Positions 25,393-34,370 of a stretch of DNA of 64,000 nucleotides are shown here, piece after piece (within the stretch, counting starts at the first letter, position 1; every line of letters begins with the position of its first letter). Origin of the DNA: Shimia sediminis (GTDB taxonomy: Bacteria; Pseudomonadota; Alphaproteobacteria; Rhodobacterales; Rhodobacteraceae). The translations under genes and the position numbers were made by a program. The notes beneath the pieces were generated by a model, which was not told where the DNA came from, made no database searches, and saw nothing but the letters and a program-made list of their open reading frames with translations. Location of the stretch: positions 62,001 through 126,000 of the forward strand of contig NZ_RYZK01000007.1 of the NCBI RefSeq assembly GCF_003990645.1, given 5' to 3'.

Positions 25393-26093
25393 CCCTGCTT
25401 TCCCTCAAATCCATGCAGACCAACATCGGTCAGTACGCCGTGCTGCATGACGTGACCCTCGACGTTCCCGAAGGCGGGGTGTTTGTTCTCTTGGGCCGCA
25501 ACGGCGCGGGCAAGACCACGACCCTGCGTTCGATCATGGGGCTTTGGGAGCCGTCGCCCGGATCGGTCACTTTCCGCGGGCAGGACATCACCGCGATGCA
25601 TACTGCCGATATTGCCCGGTTGGGCATCGCCTTTGTGCCCGAAAACATGGGCATCTTTGGGGGCCTGACGGTTGAGGAAAACCTGATCCTCGCCACCAAG
25701 AACGGCACCTTTGACAAGGACCGGCTGGCCCATATCTGGCGGCTGTTTCCGGCGCTGGAAACCTTCTGGACCAAGGCCGCCTGGTCGCTGTCCGGCGGGC
25801 AGAAACAGATGCTCTCGGTGGCGCGCGCCATTATCGAGCCGCGTGATCTGATCCTGATCGATGAGCCGACCAAGGGCCTTGCGCCGTCGATCATCGACGC
25901 CATGGCCGAGGCCTTTCGCGAGATTTCGGAGACCACGACAATCCTGCTGGTCGAACAGAATTTTGAGTTTGCCCGTTCACTGGGGCGCGACATGGCGGTG
26001 ATTGATGATGGCCGTATCGTCCACGCCGGAACCATGGCGGAATTCGCCGAAAACAAAGAGCTGCAGGAAAACCTGCTCAGCCTGTCTGCATGA
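25389..26093 (+). CDS. HAAT ABC transporter ATP-binding protein (LivF-like)
   Basis: This 234-residue ATPase has Walker A (GRNGAGKTTTLRSIMG), signature LSGGQKQMLSVARAI, Walker B (LILIDEPTKGLAP) and the H-loop region ILLVEQNFEFARS. The length and motif spacing are those of LivF. It is translationally coupled to the preceding ATPase (ATGA), and the two would form the heterodimeric motor of the importer. Confidence 0.93.
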   Translation: MTLLSLKSMQTNIGQYAVLHDVTLDVPEGGVFVLLGRNGAGKTTTLRSIMGLWEPSPGSVTFRGQDITAMHTADIARLGIAFVPENMGIFGGLTVEENLILATKNGTFDKDRLAHIWRLFPALETFWTKAAWSLSGGQKQMLSVARAIIEPRDLILIDEPTKGLAPSIIDAMAEAFREISETTTILLVEQNFEFARSLGRDMAVIDDGRIVHAGTMAEFAENKELQENLLSLSA

Positions 26094-26100
26094 GGAAATG

Positions 26101-27093
26101 ATGGACCAACTGCGTATGACAATCGAACGGTTTGGGGGCGTCAATCTGCTGCCTGTGGCCGTCGCGCTGGTGGCGCTTGTGCTGATCGGCGCGCCTTCGT
26201 CCTGGGTGACGCTGACTGTGGCGGGCCTGGCCATGGGGATGATGATCTTTCTGATGGCCTCGGGGCTGTCGCTGGTGTTCGGCCTGATGGATGTTTTGAA
26301 CTTTGGTCACTCGGCCTTTGTCAGCTTTGGCGCCTTTGTCGCCGCAAGCGTGCTGGCATGGCTCGGGGGCTGGCTGGGGGCGGACAGTATTCTGCTCAAT
26401 GTGGCAGCGCTCTTTGCGGCCTTTGTCGCGGCGATCCTCTTTGGTCTCGCGGCGGGGTGGTTTTTTGAAACCATCATCATCAAGCCGGTCTACCACGACC
26501 ACCTGCGCCAGATCCTGATCACCATGGGCGCGCTGATCGTGGCTGAACAGATCATTCTGGCGGTCTGGGGCGGCACACCCATGACGGTCCCGCGCCCCAA
26601 TTTTCTCGAAGGGTCGATCCTGATCGGCGATGTGGCGATCGAGATTTACCGTGCCTTCGCCTTTATCCTGGGCCTGATCGTCTATATCGCGCTCTACCTC
26701 ACGCTGAACCGCACCCGCATCGGCCTGTTGATCCGGGCGGGCGTGGAGAACCGCGAGATGGTCGAGGCACTGGGCTTTCGCATCGACCGGCTGTTTGTCG
26801 CGGTCTTCATGGTCGGCTCGGCCCTTGCGGCCCTTGGAGGGGCGATGTGGGCCGGGTACGAGACGCTGATCACCCCGGCTCTGGGCGGAGAGTTGATGAT
26901 CGTTGTCTTTATTGTCGTCATCATCGGCGGGCTCGGCTCCATCGAAGGCACCCTTTTGGGCGCGATCATGGTGGGGCTGGTGGCGAACTATGTTGGCTTT
27001 CTCGCCCCGAAACTGGCGCTTGCCTCCAACATGCTTTTGATGATGGCCATCCTGTTGTGGCGGCCAAACGGGCTGCGGCCCGCCGTGAAGTGA
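26101..27093 (+). CDS. HAAT ABC transporter permease (LivH-like)
   Basis: This 330-residue protein has about eight to nine membrane helices with the family segments GLSLVFGLMDVLNFGHSAF and GLGSIEGTLLGAIMVGLV. The start is at one of two tandem ATG codons (26098 or 26101). The second was chosen because GAGG then sits five bases upstream. It follows the second ATPase by seven bases and precedes the second permease by ten. Confidence 0.92.
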   Translation: MDQLRMTIERFGGVNLLPVAVALVALVLIGAPSSWVTLTVAGLAMGMMIFLMASGLSLVFGLMDVLNFGHSAFVSFGAFVAASVLAWLGGWLGADSILLNVAALFAAFVAAILFGLAAGWFFETIIIKPVYHDHLRQILITMGALIVAEQIILAVWGGTPMTVPRPNFLEGSILIGDVAIEIYRAFAFILGLIVYIALYLTLNRTRIGLLIRAGVENREMVEALGFRIDRLFVAVFMVGSALAALGGAMWAGYETLITPALGGELMIVVFIVVIIGGLGSIEGTLLGAIMVGLVANYVGFLAPKLALASNMLLMMAILLWRPNGLRPAVK

Positions 27094-27103
27094 GGGCAAA
27101 GAG

Positions 27104-28177
27104 ATGACCACCACACCCACCCTCGGCGATCGCGCCGTCAAGCTTACCGTCCTTGTTATCGCAGGACTTCTGCTGTTCGCGCCCTTTCTGTTTCAGGATA
27201 TCCGCTCGCTCGAAGTGGCGGCCCGCATCTGCGTCTTTATCGTGCTGGTGGCGAGCTATGATCTCTTGATCGGCTACACCGGCATCGTCAGCTTTGCCCA
27301 CACCATGTTCTTTGGCTTTGGCGCTTATGGCGCGGCCATTTCCCTGAAACAGATGGGCCCCGGTTGGGACGCCGTGATCGTTGGCGCCATCGCAGGTGCG
27401 CTGGTCTCTCTGGTGATGGCCATTGCGATTGGCCTCTTGTCGCTGCGGGTCAAGGCGATCTTTTTTGCCATGATCACCCTTGCCGCCGCCAGTGTTGCCA
27501 TGGTGCTGGCCAGCCAGCTGTCGCATTTCACCGGGGGTGAAGACGGTATCACCTATAAGGCGCCGCAACTGTTCAAAACCGCGACCAAGCTGATGCTCAA
27601 CGACGAAGGCAAGGTCATGCGCGTCTTTGGCGTCAAGCTGAACGGCAAGCTTGCAGCCTATTACTTTGTCTTTGCCTCGAGCCTCGTGTTGTTCCTTGTC
27701 ATGTTGCGGCTGGTCGGTTCGCCCGTCGGAACCGTGCTCAAGGCCATTCGCGAGAACGAGGCCCGCGCCGAGGCCATCGGTTATCGCGTCGTCGCCTATC
27801 GCACCTTTGTGTTCTGCATCGCCGCGATCATCGCCTCGCTGGCGGGCACGGTCTATGCCATCTGGCTGAAATACACCGGCCCCGATACGGCGCTGAGCTT
27901 TTCCATCATGATCGACATCCTGCTGATGGTGGTGATCGGGGGCATGGGCACCATGTATGGCGCGGTGATTGGCGCGGTGCTGCTGGTGTTGGCGCAATAC
28001 TACCTGCGCGACCTCATGGGCACTGCCGCCGAAGCCGTCGCCGACATGCCGCTCCTGCCGTTTATCCTTGATCCTGACCGCTGGCTGTTCTGGCTTGGCG
28101 TGATCTTTATCCTGCTTGTCTATTTCTTCCCCAAAGGCATCGCAGGCACTCTGGCCCAGAAAGGCGCACGCACATGA
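27104..28177 (+). CDS. HAAT ABC transporter permease (LivM-like)
   Basis: This 357-residue protein has about ten membrane helices and the LivM landmarks LIGYTGIVSFAHTMFFGFGAYGAA and GGMGTMYGAVIGAVLLVLAQ, with the EAA-like loop at residues 205-222 (VGTVLKAIRENEARAEAIGY). With the other permease it forms the channel. Its stop overlaps the hydrolase start by four bases (ATGA). Confidence 0.92.
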   Translation: MTTTPTLGDRAVKLTVLVIAGLLLFAPFLFQDIRSLEVAARICVFIVLVASYDLLIGYTGIVSFAHTMFFGFGAYGAAISLKQMGPGWDAVIVGAIAGALVSLVMAIAIGLLSLRVKAIFFAMITLAAASVAMVLASQLSHFTGGEDGITYKAPQLFKTATKLMLNDEGKVMRVFGVKLNGKLAAYYFVFASSLVLFLVMLRLVGSPVGTVLKAIRENEARAEAIGYRVVAYRTFVFCIAAIIASLAGTVYAIWLKYTGPDTALSFSIMIDILLMVVIGGMGTMYGAVIGAVLLVLAQYYLRDLMGTAAEAVADMPLLPFILDPDRWLFWLGVIFILLVYFFPKGIAGTLAQKGART

Positions 28178-29022
28178 GTTCACCCCGGTTTGTCTTTGTC
28201 CCCGTCATGGATCATGAACTGCACGTGACACTTTGGGGAGATCCGGCCAATCCGGCCCTTGTCATGTGGCACGGGCTGGCGCGCACGGGGCGGGACTTTG
28301 ACGAGTTGGCAGCAGCGCTATCGGATCGGTTCTTTGTCCTGTGTCCCGACACCATCGGGCGTGGCCTGTCCAGCTGGTCCAGCAATCCGGAAGCGGAATA
28401 CTCTATCGAGTATTATTCCGGTATTGCCGCCGACCTGCTGGATCACTTCGAGATCGATAGGGCCGGGTGGATCGGCACCTCAATGGGGGGGCTGATTGGT
28501 ATGCGCATGGCCTCGGGGCCCTTGGCGGCGCGGCTGAACTTTCTGATTGTGAACGATATTGGTCCCGAGCTTCCGCAAGAGGCCGTCGACCGCATTCTCG
28601 AATACGCCGGGACCGAGCCGGACTTTGCCACGCTGTCCGAGGCAGAGCAGTGGCTCAGAACAGTCTATGTGCCCTTTGGTCCGGCCCCGGATGCCTTCTG
28701 GACCCGCATGGCGCGCAGCTCGGTGCGCCGGGGGGACAACGGGCATTTTACCATTCACTACGATCCCCGGATAACCGTGATGTTCACGGCCTCGGCCTCG
28801 GAGTTGACAACATGGGACCGTTTCGAACGCATCTCAGTGCCAATGCACCTGATCCGTGGCGTGACCTCGGACGTTCTGCCCGCCGATATCGCGGCGCGGC
28901 TTCTGGCGGTGGGACCATGCCCTTCGGAAACCGTGTTTGACGATTGTGGGCATGCGCCAAGCCTGTCGCGCCCCGAAGACGCCGAGCTGATCCGTGGCAT
29001 CATTGCGCAGCTGACCGCCTGA
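28174..29022 (+). CDS. alpha/beta hydrolase co-transcribed with the ABC importer
   Basis: This 282-residue alpha/beta-fold hydrolase has the nucleophile elbow GTSMGGLIGMR (Ser near residue 109), an oxyanion segment WHGLARTGRDFD, and the catalytic histidine in DDCGHAPSLSRPE. It is the last gene of the importer operon, coupled by an ATGA overlap. The imported compound is therefore probably an ester, lactone or amide that this enzyme opens in the cytoplasm. There is no signal peptide. Exact substrate unknown. Confidence 0.88.
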   Translation: MSSPRFVFVPVMDHELHVTLWGDPANPALVMWHGLARTGRDFDELAAALSDRFFVLCPDTIGRGLSSWSSNPEAEYSIEYYSGIAADLLDHFEIDRAGWIGTSMGGLIGMRMASGPLAARLNFLIVNDIGPELPQEAVDRILEYAGTEPDFATLSEAEQWLRTVYVPFGPAPDAFWTRMARSSVRRGDNGHFTIHYDPRITVMFTASASELTTWDRFERISVPMHLIRGVTSDVLPADIAARLLAVGPCPSETVFDDCGHAPSLSRPEDAELIRGIIAQLTA

Positions 29023-29033
29023 TCGCGTCAGCG

Positions 29034-30164
29034 TCAGAGAATGGGAAAGGGCGTCATCTGCCCGGTGATCGCGGTGCCGTCAAACACCTGAATGTCCCCG
29101 AACTGCTGCAGCACCGCCTCGGATTGCGTCGGGCGCAGCACGATATGTCCGGGTGCCGCGGCCCCGCGGGGCAGACACATCCCGTGCTGATTGGATGACG
29201 CGTCAAAGAACGGGCTGGGGGTCAGCCCCTCGGGAAAGACCGGCCTGGCCATCCATTTGCCGCCGTAAAAGAACACGATGCGGTCCCTGATGAGACGCGT
29301 GGCCTGTAACACGCGTGACAGGCGCGGATGCCCCGGTAGCCCATGGGCATAGGTCTTGAGCGCCGGGGTCACGATGAACAGTGCCGGGTCTATGGCGGCA
29401 TTCAGATGTTGGTCAAAATCACTGGGCTTCACCATCAGCGAGCCCAGCGTCAGATCATTGGCGGGGCCATCCTGCGGCAGCCCCAGCGCCGTGCTGCTGC
29501 CCCCAGTGTTCAGGATACTGCGCTGCGCCGGCCCGAGACAGGCGACAAAAGCCGCGAGCCGCTCTAGTGCGCGGCCCTGCGCCGGCGCACCGCCCCCCAA
29601 CAGCCGGGGCAGCGCGTTCACATGCGCCTCATACCCCATCACGCCCTCGACATGCAGCGGCCCGCTCTGGGTCAGACAGGCCCGCAAGGCATCCGGTGTC
29701 TCCAGCCCGCCGCGCCCCAACCCGATATTGACCTCAAAGGCGATCCGCAGATTTGTCCCGGTCTCTTCGGCCAGCCTGCGATACGCCATCAACCGGTCGT
29801 CACTGTCGATCAGCCAGGTGACGCGCGCCGCGTGGGGGCAGGTTTTCAGGAACTGCGCCGCGCCCGCCACCGGCATCGGCTTGCCCATCAGCGCGGACAC
29901 CTTTGGGAAATGGTCGAGCACCCTTGCCGTCAGCGGCAGATGAAAAGACATCACCCGATCGCTGCCAAGCGCCTTGAAACCCTGCGCCAGAAGATCCGGC
30001 ACCGGCAGCGATTTGTCCGCCAGCCGCACGGCCATGCCGCCGGGCAGGTTTGCACGTAAATAGGCGAGGTTCGCGGTCAGCCGTGCCTGATCCAGCACCA
30101 GCACCGGACGGTGCAGGCCTGCCGAGTCAACCGCATGGATCAGCGCTTCGAAGTACCCGCTCAC
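29034..30164 (-). CDS. alanine-racemase-fold PLP enzyme, D-threonine aldolase / DSD1-like
   Basis: This 376-residue protein has an alanine racemase N-terminal barrel with the probable PLP lysine in RLADKSLPVPDLL (near residue 50). A C-terminal domain of the D-serine-dehydratase type follows, with SSNQHGMCLPRG near residue 335 where a metal-binding His/Cys pair is expected. Such enzymes cleave or dehydrate D-3-hydroxy amino acids. The gene is convergent with the hydrolase and overlaps the upstream lactone oxidase gene by four bases, so the two oxidative enzymes form a small operon. Substrate not determined. Confidence 0.82.
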   Translation of the reverse strand: MSGYFEALIHAVDSAGLHRPVLVLDQARLTANLAYLRANLPGGMAVRLADKSLPVPDLLAQGFKALGSDRVMSFHLPLTARVLDHFPKVSALMGKPMPVAGAAQFLKTCPHAARVTWLIDSDDRLMAYRRLAEETGTNLRIAFEVNIGLGRGGLETPDALRACLTQSGPLHVEGVMGYEAHVNALPRLLGGGAPAQGRALERLAAFVACLGPAQRSILNTGGSSTALGLPQDGPANDLTLGSLMVKPSDFDQHLNAAIDPALFIVTPALKTYAHGLPGHPRLSRVLQATRLIRDRIVFFYGGKWMARPVFPEGLTPSPFFDASSNQHGMCLPRGAAAPGHIVLRPTQSEAVLQQFGDIQVFDGTAITGQMTPFPIL

Positions 30165-31432
30165 AGCCCCAGAAGCCTTGCCATGTAGGGCGTGACAAAG
30201 CGATTGTCCGGGTCCATCTCGCGCCGGGCCTCAATCGCCATGTCCCACGCGGGGTAGAGCCCGCGCAGCTCGGTTGCGGTCAGCGAATGCATCTTGCCCC
30301 AATGCGGACGCCCCTCGTATTTGTGAAACACGGTCTCCACCGCCTGCATCAACGCCTGAAAGGGTTGGCCGGCCTCGTGATGTACCGCAATCGACAGGCT
30401 GTCACGCTGGTAGAACGGGCTGAGGCTTAGATCATCCGCCGCCACCGTGCGCACCTCCATCGGAAAGTAGACATGGGGGAACTGTTTTTCGACCAGCGCC
30501 ACGACCTCGCGCAGGGCCTGCGGCCCCACCTCCAGCGGCAGATGATACTCGGTCTCGTTAAAGCGAATGCCCTCGCGGTCGGTGGGAAAGGCACGGTGCC
30601 AGTCCTCGATGAAATGCTCGTGGCTGTGTGATCGGATGATCCGGCTCAGCACAAAACGATGCAGCCAGGGCGCCCAACCCAAAAGCCGACCGGCCAGCCG
30701 CAGCTGCGCCAGCCCTTCCTGATCGCGGTCTTCGGGGCGGGCGATGGGGGCGGCATCACTGGCATCGCTTTCCATCACCACCGCCTGACCCGACCCGGTG
30801 ATGTAGTAGAACTCGACATTGCGCCGCGCGCTCATGCGGGCTGTGAAGTCATCCAGCATGTCCTCCAGCGCAATGGCATAGCGCGCCCGGTCCAGCCGGT
30901 AGGGTTTTGCGGTCTGCATCACCGCCTCTGTCACAACGCCGCCTGTGCCGATGCCCACGGCCAGAGCGCGGAACAGGTCCGCCTCGGCGTTGCGGGACAG
31001 CACGCGTTTCTCACCGCGCCCATCCATCAACGTCAGCTCGGTCAGCATCGACGAATAACAGCCAAATTGCAGCCCCGTGCCATGGGTCGCGGTTGCCAGC
31101 GCACCGCCCAGCGTCTGGTCATTGATGTCGCCCATATTGGCAAAGGCATGCCCCATGCCATGCAACCGGGTCGAAATCGCCCCAAGCTGCCCGCCCGCTC
31201 CGATTCGGGCATGGCCCGGGGCGGCTTCGTTTACGGAATCAAATCCGCCAAGCGATACCAGCGTGCCCTGATCGATCGCTGCAATGGGGGAAAACGAATG
31301 TCCGGACCCCACCATGCGCAAAACACCGGCACTGTCCTTGATCAGGGTGCTCAGGTCCTCTTCGGACCTGACAGCCACATGACGTTCGGGGTGCGCAATT
31401 GCACTGCCCGACCAGTTGGACCATTCCTTCAT
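30161..31432 (-). CDS. D-arabinono-1,4-lactone oxidase family flavoprotein
   Basis: This 423-residue protein is a VAO-family FAD oxidase. The FAD domain carries VGSGHSFSPIAAID near residue 45, whose His corresponds to the covalently flavinylated residue of aldonolactone oxidases, and TLGGALATATHGTG. The C terminus has the conserved HWGKMHS segment of the ALO domain. These enzymes oxidise aldonolactones or alditols with O2. The ATG at 31432 follows GGGAGAAG. It is coupled to the PLP enzyme downstream. Whether it is an oxidase or a dehydrogenase cannot be read from sequence. Confidence 0.88.
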   Translation of the reverse strand: MKEWSNWSGSAIAHPERHVAVRSEEDLSTLIKDSAGVLRMVGSGHSFSPIAAIDQGTLVSLGGFDSVNEAAPGHARIGAGGQLGAISTRLHGMGHAFANMGDINDQTLGGALATATHGTGLQFGCYSSMLTELTLMDGRGEKRVLSRNAEADLFRALAVGIGTGGVVTEAVMQTAKPYRLDRARYAIALEDMLDDFTARMSARRNVEFYYITGSGQAVVMESDASDAAPIARPEDRDQEGLAQLRLAGRLLGWAPWLHRFVLSRIIRSHSHEHFIEDWHRAFPTDREGIRFNETEYHLPLEVGPQALREVVALVEKQFPHVYFPMEVRTVAADDLSLSPFYQRDSLSIAVHHEAGQPFQALMQAVETVFHKYEGRPHWGKMHSLTATELRGLYPAWDMAIEARREMDPDNRFVTPYMARLLGL

Positions 31433-31610
31433 GACTTCTCCCTTTGGTGATGCAGCCTTGTGGTTGCGGCAGGCTCCAACCCCTCTGAGATTGCGCCGCT
31501 GGGCCCGCTTTTCAGGCAAGATTACGGTCCTTACCCCTCAGAGTCAGCGCTGGCGTTACGTAAACCTGCCAGAGACCACACCACCAACACAGCTTTTTTC
31601 CGCTTCGGTG

Positions 31611-31638
31611 TTGACGTTGAAATGCCGCTGATTTAGGT
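31611..31638 (+). promoter_or_regulatory. probable promoter of tRNA-Gly
   Basis: TTGACG (31611-31616) and TTAGGT (31633-31638) are separated by 16 bp and lie about 15 bp before the tRNA. The -35 match is good and the -10 is weak. Confidence 0.5.
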
Positions 31639-31652
31639 AGGCCGAACTTCGA

Positions 31653-31726
31653 GCGGGTATGGTGAAATGGTATCATAAGAGCCTTCCAAGCTTAAGGTGC
31701 GGGTTCGATTCCCGCTACCCGCTCCA
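31653..31726 (+). tRNA. tRNA-Gly (anticodon UCC)
   Basis: The 74-base cloverleaf has acceptor arms GCGGGTA and TACCCGC, a D-arm GTGA/TCAT, anticodon loop CTTCCAA (anticodon TCC, reading GGA and GGG), T-arm GCGGG-TTCGATT-CCCGC and an encoded CCA end. The anticodon stem has one mismatch and one G-U pair at its top. Confidence 0.95.
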
Positions 31727-31932
31727 AGATGTCCCACCGCATCCCTTCGACGCCGAGCCTCTTGGGTATCTCTCTGAATCCAAGCGACTTTTGCCCGGCC
31801 GACCCTGTCCAAAGACCGGCGTCCCCTAAATTACCTGATCTCCGTCATGGCCCCATGCGGCAACTCGTGGCTTGACCCTCCGCTCAAGCATCGCCACTAA
31901 CGGCGTCACGATAAACCGGGGATACAACACTC

Positions 31933-33732
31933 ATGGCCAGACAACCCAAGCCGCCCGTCACCGAGGCAGAGCGCGAAAAGTCCAAACGCGTCGGCGCGTT
32001 GCGCGGTCTTGCACCGTTTCTGGCCCCGTATCGGCTGCTGGTTCTTCTGGCGGGCTGTGCGCTGACGCTCACTGCGACGATCTCGCTGGTCCTGCCCATT
32101 GCCGTGCGCCGCGTGGTCGACAACTTTGGCACCGAAAGCGATGCGCTTCTGGACAAATACTTTCTCGTGGCGCTGGGTTTTGCCGCATTGCTCGCGGTGG
32201 GCACCGCGCTGCGGTATCTGTTGGTGACACGGCTTGGCGAAATTGTCGTGGCCGATATCCGCAAGGCCGTGTTCAACCGTGTCCTGTCGATGAGCCCGCA
32301 TTTCTTTGAAAAGATCATGACCGGCGAGGTGCTCAGCCGCATCACCACCGACACCACGGTCATCCAGTCGGTGATCGGCTCGTCCGTGTCCGTGGCGCTG
32401 CGCAATGTGCTGTTGTTCCTTGGCGGGCTTGTCCTGATGCTGATCACTTCGGCCAAGCTGACCGGTCTGGTGCTGCTGATCGTGCCAGCCGTGATCGTGC
32501 CGATCCTGGTTCTGGGGCGCCGCCTGAGGGTGCTCAGCCGCGAAAACCAGGACTGGATCGCCGCCAGCTCGGGCAATGCCTCCGAGGCGCTGACCTCGGT
32601 CCAGACCGTCCAGGCCTTTACCCACGAAGAGCCCTCGCGCGCCTCATTTGCCGAGGTCACCAACCTCTCGCTGATCGCGGCCAAGCGGCGCATCAACACC
32701 CGCGCCCTGATGACCATGATCGTGATCTTCCTGATCTTCTCGGGCGTGGTGGGGGTCCTGTGGATGGGCGCGCGCGACGTGCGGGCTGGCGGTATGAGCG
32801 TGGGCGCGCTGGTGCAGTTCGTGATCTATTCCGTCATGGTGGCCGGGGCCGTTGGGGCCCTCTCCGAGATCTGGGGCGAGTTGCAGCGCGCCGCCGGGGC
32901 CACCGAACGGCTGGTTGAACTGTTGCAGGCCGAAGACAGCGTCAACGACAAACCCAATCCGCTGCCCGTGCCCAGCCCGGTCAAGGGCGAGATTGTCTTT
33001 GACGATGTGTCCTTTGCCTACCCGTCGCGCCCCAATGTGTCGGCGCTGGATGGTGTCACCCTGACCATCAAACCCGGCGAGACCGTGGCCTTTGTCGGCC
33101 CCTCGGGCGCGGGCAAGACCACCGTGATCCAGCTGCTGCAGCGGTTTTATGACCCCGATCAGGGACAAATCACGCTTGATGGCGTCGCCCTGACGGACAT
33201 GGCGCGCGATGCCTTTCGCCACGAGCTGGCGCTGGTGCCACAGGACGCGGTGATCTTTGCCGATACCGCCCGCGAAAACATCCGCTTTGGCCGCCCCGAG
33301 GCGACGGATGCCGAGGTTGAAGAGGCCGCCAGGGCCGCTGCCGCCCATGATTTCATCTCCGCGCTGCCCGAGGGCTATGACGCCTTTGTCGGCGAACGCG
33401 GTGTTATGCTCTCGGGCGGACAGAAACAACGCATCGCCATTGCCCGCGCCATCCTGCGCGACGCGCCGGTTCTGCTGTTGGACGAAGCCACCAGCGCGCT
33501 GGATGCCGAAAGCGAACGTCTGGTACAGGCCGCCGTGGAAGAGTTGTCGCGAGACCGCACCACACTGGTCGTGGCGCACCGTCTGGCCACCGTGAAACAG
33601 GCCGACCGCATCGTGGTGCTCGAAGAGGGCAGGATTGTCGCCCAGGGCACACACGAAGACCTCGTGGCCGAGGGCGGGCTATATGCCAAGCTGGCCAAAC
33701 TGCAGTTCACCGATGGAACCAACGGTCTCTGA
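31933..33732 (+). CDS. ABC exporter, fused membrane and ATPase domains
   Basis: This 599-residue half-transporter has six membrane helices in residues 25-320 (type I exporter) and an ATPase domain from about 355, with Walker A GPSGAGKTTVIQLL, signature LSGGQKQRIAIARAI, Walker B VLLLDEATSALD and H-loop VVAHRLATV. It resembles the MsbA/ABCB-like lipid or multidrug exporters found in alphaproteobacteria and would act as a homodimer. The substrate is not predictable. It is monocistronic, ending at a 28-bp palindrome and a bidirectional terminator. Confidence 0.92.
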   Translation: MARQPKPPVTEAEREKSKRVGALRGLAPFLAPYRLLVLLAGCALTLTATISLVLPIAVRRVVDNFGTESDALLDKYFLVALGFAALLAVGTALRYLLVTRLGEIVVADIRKAVFNRVLSMSPHFFEKIMTGEVLSRITTDTTVIQSVIGSSVSVALRNVLLFLGGLVLMLITSAKLTGLVLLIVPAVIVPILVLGRRLRVLSRENQDWIAASSGNASEALTSVQTVQAFTHEEPSRASFAEVTNLSLIAAKRRINTRALMTMIVIFLIFSGVVGVLWMGARDVRAGGMSVGALVQFVIYSVMVAGAVGALSEIWGELQRAAGATERLVELLQAEDSVNDKPNPLPVPSPVKGEIVFDDVSFAYPSRPNVSALDGVTLTIKPGETVAFVGPSGAGKTTVIQLLQRFYDPDQGQITLDGVALTDMARDAFRHELALVPQDAVIFADTARENIRFGRPEATDAEVEEAARAAAAHDFISALPEGYDAFVGERGVMLSGGQKQRIAIARAILRDAPVLLLDEATSALDAESERLVQAAVEELSRDRTTLVVAHRLATVKQADRIVVLEEGRIVAQGTHEDLVAEGGLYAKLAKLQFTDGTNGL

Positions 33733-33735
33733 CCC

Positions 33736-33763
33736 GTAGGTCGGACAAATTTGTCCGACCTAC
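33736..33763. repeat. 28-bp dispersed palindrome, copy 1
   Basis: A perfect palindrome with half-site GTAGGTCGGACAAA, three bases after the ABC exporter stop codon. Three further copies lie at 36974, 47813 and 58478. Confidence 0.9.
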
Positions 33764-33772
33764 CTCTCTACC

Positions 33773-33810
33773 AAAAAGGGCGCCGCCTGATCTGGCCGCG
33801 CCCTTTGTTG
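33773..33810. terminator. bidirectional terminator between ABC exporter and hibernation factor genes
   Basis: AAAGGGCG (33775-33782) pairs with CGCCCTTT (33799-33806), with an inner GCC/GGC stem. The minus strand reads into TTTTT and the plus strand into a T-rich stretch, so both convergent genes can end here. Confidence 0.75.
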
Positions 33811-33829
33811 TCTTTCACGATGCACTTCG

Positions 33830-34147
33830 TCAGCGATGCGGGTCCAGCTTCTGGAATTCGCTGGTCAGACGGCCGCGCAGCTTTTTGGCGGCCCCTTTCA
33901 GCGCCGCGGGAATATCCGCCGCATCATGGCTTGCCGCCATGGGGTCCAGACCCCTTGGGCGCGCCTCGACGGTGCAGCGGATGTGATCCGGGCCATGCTT
34001 GTCGGCGTTCTGATCCTTCAGGTGGACTTCAACCCGCGTCAGCCGATCCGCCAAATGGCCCAGATCGGTCTGTACAGCCGCTTCGGCGATTTCGATGACA
34101 CGTTCGTCTCCGTGGATGAAGTTGTCGGTGTTGACCTGGATCTGCAT
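33830..34147 (-). CDS. HPF/RaiA-family ribosome-associated protein (short form)
   Basis: This 105-residue protein has the S30AE beta-alpha fold with MQIQVNTDNFIHGDERVIEIAE at the start and a VEVHLKDQNADKHGPDHIRCTVEARPRG core. It is the short form, lacking the C-terminal dimerisation domain of long HPF. Short HPF or RaiA proteins bind the 30S subunit in stationary phase or cold. The C-terminal basic segment is KGAAKKLRGRL. It is divergent from the BON-LysM gene. Confidence 0.8.
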   Translation of the reverse strand: MQIQVNTDNFIHGDERVIEIAEAAVQTDLGHLADRLTRVEVHLKDQNADKHGPDHIRCTVEARPRGLDPMAASHDAADIPAALKGAAKKLRGRLTSEFQKLDPHR

Positions 34148-34370
34148 CTGAGGCTCCTTTTATTGGCTTTGCTCACTGTAAATCTAAGCACTCCCGGTCT
34201 CGCGACAAGGGTTGCGAGGTGCCGATCCGACCGATTTTCAGCGCTTTGGACAAAAGGTCTCAGCCTGTTCTGTCCGCCTGCCGCGACGGGGCCAAATGGT
34301 GCAGTTTTCCCCTTAAACTCCGGGCTCTCGGCGATCAGGTTGGCCCCATCTTACACTGGGAGAGACAATC

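Noticed and set aside
31653-31726. tRNA-Gly as an integration site for a mobile element
   Set aside because: No integrase and no repeat of the tRNA 3' end is seen downstream; composition does not change.
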